From NCBI GenBank assembly GCA_920105625.2, contig CAKKTE020000276.1:341857-405856 (forward strand): 64,000 bases of DNA, read 5' to 3'. Shown here piece by piece: positions 62,235 to 64,000 of this stretch. Numbering within the stretch: the stretch's first letter is position 1; each line of letters begins with the position of its first letter. Below the pieces are notes generated by a model. It was not told the origin of the DNA. It did no database searches and saw only the letters and a program-made list of their open reading frames with translations. A program made the position numbers and the translations under genes. The stretch comes from Clusia tigrina (taxonomy: Eukaryota; Arthropoda; Insecta; Diptera; Clusiidae).

Positions 62235-64000
62235 ATGACGCTCCAGTAAAAAGTTACAAGCATTTGAATGTTGCAAACTTTGATAGATATAGGTCGCACC
62301 GTAAAGAAGTTAGGGCCATTTGAAGTTGTAGCAGTGTTTGATTTGGGACTCAACGGTAGCATAGCTATGAGCGATAGCTTAAATTGATAAGAGGTACGAG
62401 TACTTTATTGTCACAACATTTCAAGGTTTTATGACGATCCAGTAAATTTGCAAACTTTGATAGGTGTAGGATGCACCGTATAGAAGTTAGGGCCATTTGA
62501 ATTTTTATCAGTGATTTATTTTGGGTCTCAATGGTAGCATAGCTCTGAGCGATAGCTTAAATTCATAAGAGGCGCGAATACTATATATTCACAAAATTTC
62601 AAGGTCTTTTGACGCTCCAGTAAAAAGTTACAAGCATTTGAATGTTGCAAATTTTGATAGGAGTAGGACGCACCGTACAGAAGTTAGGGCCATTTGAAGT
62701 TTTATCAGTGTTTGATTTGGGACTCAAGGGTAGCATAGCTATGAGCGATAACTTAAATTGATAAGAGGCACGAGTACTTTATTGTCAGAAAATTTCAAGA
62801 TTTTATGACGCTCCAGTAAAAAGTTACAAGCATTTGAATGTTGCAAACTTTGATAGATATAGGTCGCACCGTAAAGAAGTTAGGGCCATTTGAAGTTGTA
62901 GCAGTGTTTGATTTCGGACTCAATGGTAGCATAGCTATGAGCGATAGCTTAAATTGATAAGAGGTACGAGTACTTTATTGTCACAACATTTCAAGGTTTG
63001 TGACGATCCAGTAAATTTGCAAACTTTGATAGGTGTAGGATGCACCGTATAGAAATTATGGCCATTTGAAGTTTTATTAGTGTTTGATTTTGGGAATCAA
63101 GGGTAGCATAGCTATGAGCGATAGCTTAAATTGATAAGAGGCACAAGTACTTTATTGTCACAAAATTTCAAGGTTTTATGACGCTTCAGTAAAAAGATAC
63201 AAGCATTTGAATGTTGCAAACTTTAATAGGTGTAGGAGGCACCGCATAGAAGTTAGGGCCATTTGAAGTTTTAGCAGTGTTTGATTTGGGACTCAAAGAT
63301 AGCATAGCTATGAGCGATAACTTAAATTGATAAGAGTCGCGAGTACTTTATTGTCAAAAAATTCAAGGTTTTATGACGCTCCAGTAAAAAGTTACATGCA
63401 TTTGATTGTTGCAAACTTTGATAGGAATAGGACGCACCGTATAGAAGTTAGGGCCATTTGAAGTTTTAGCATTGTTTGCTTTGGGACTCAAAGGTAGCAT
63501 AGCTATGAGCGATAGCTTAAATTGTTAAGAGGCACGAGCACTTTATTGTCACAAAATTTCAAGGTTTTAGGACGCTCCAGTAAAAAGTTACAAGCATTTG
63601 AATGTTGCAAACTTTGATAGGTATAGGACGCACAGCACAGAAATTAGGGCCATTTGAAGCTTTAGCATTGTTTGATTTGGCACTCAAAGATAGCATAGCT
63701 ATGAGCGATATCTTAAATTGATAAGAAGCACGAGTACTTTATTGTCACAAAATTTCAAGGTTTTATGATACTTCAGTAAAAAGTTTAATAGCATTTGAAT
63801 GTTGCAAACTTTGATAGGTGTAGGACGCACCGTATAGAAGTTAGGGCCATTTGAAGTTTTATCAGTGTTTTAGTTTGGGACTCAAGGGTGGCATAGCTAT
63901 GAGCGATAACTTAAACGGATAAGAGGCTCGAGTACTTTATTGTCACAAAATTTCAAGGTTTTATGAAGCTCCAGTAAAAAGTTACAAGCATTTGAATGTT
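62235..64000 (+). repeat. Higher-order satellite block, copy C, running to the window end
   Basis: Third copy of the block series (see 57841-59606). The window ends inside it, so its true extent is unknown. Confidence 0.88.

Larger units (their letters stand above)
30359..64000 (+). repeat. Satellite array, right segment
   Basis: About 170 monomers of the same family and orientation; 34561, 34757, 34953 and 35149 are successive unit starts at 196-bp spacing. Dominant variants differ from the left: gtgtaggaggcaccgcatag and gggaatcaagggtag (33-45 kb), gtatatgacgcaccg and agcattgtttgattt (43-52 kb), and gatagatataggtcgcaccg and gatccagtaaatttgc (52-64 kb). Deletions or chimeric monomers occur at about 30470 and 32697 (the same deletion, gcaaacgcaccgtac), 33995, 41760 and 60825. 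A 17-bp partial duplication is at 31457-31489. Nothing gene-like is present in this 33.6 kb. Confidence 0.95.

Overview
This window is eukaryotic heterochromatin, not a gene-bearing locus. About 52 kb of the 64 kb is one tandemly repeated satellite with an AT-rich monomer of about 195-196 bp, all in the same orientation. Two LTR retrotransposons of the BEL/Pao superfamily interrupt it, both coding on the minus strand. BEL/Pao elements, long satellite arrays and the absence of host genes point to an arthropod, most likely a fly, and to centromeric, pericentromeric or Y-linked sequence. I cannot name the species or match the satellite to a named family from the sequence alone.

Layout: satellite 1-6031; BEL/Pao element 1 at 6032-12445 (464-bp LTRs with about four differences, target duplication CACTT); satellite 12446-24936; BEL/Pao element 2 at 24937-30358 (265-bp LTRs with about 13 differences, decayed target duplication); satellite 30359-64000. 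I see no host gene, tRNA, rRNA or CRISPR array.

Element 1 is nearly complete and young by LTR identity. It has a tRNA-Phe-type primer binding site, Gag with DUF1759-like and zinc-knuckle regions, an aspartic protease, reverse transcriptase (YVDD), RNase H, an integrase with a zinc domain and a D,D,E core, and a C-terminal DUF5641 region. Three breaks interrupt its reading frame: an early gag frameshift, a -1 shift between gag/protease and RT, and one in-frame TAG in the integrase. Element 2 is an older BEL/Pao copy with quite different protein sequence. It has several stops and frameshifts, has lost the zinc knuckles, the protease active site and most of the integrase core, and carries Lys where the RNase H catalytic Glu is expected.

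The satellite itself holds the most informative structure. There are local higher-order duplications: 17-18 monomers at 45.3-52.0 kb, and 1.0-1.8 kb blocks repeated at 57.8-64.0 kb. Zones of diagnostic variants can be followed along the array. A 71-bp segment at 564-634 is inverted, and its exact forward counterpart lies at 3105-3175. A paralogous empty site at 18706-18710 shows how the array looked before element 1 inserted. A conserved dyad occurs in most monomers. I found no undescribed gene system. The interest lies in satellite turnover and its interplay with the retroelements.
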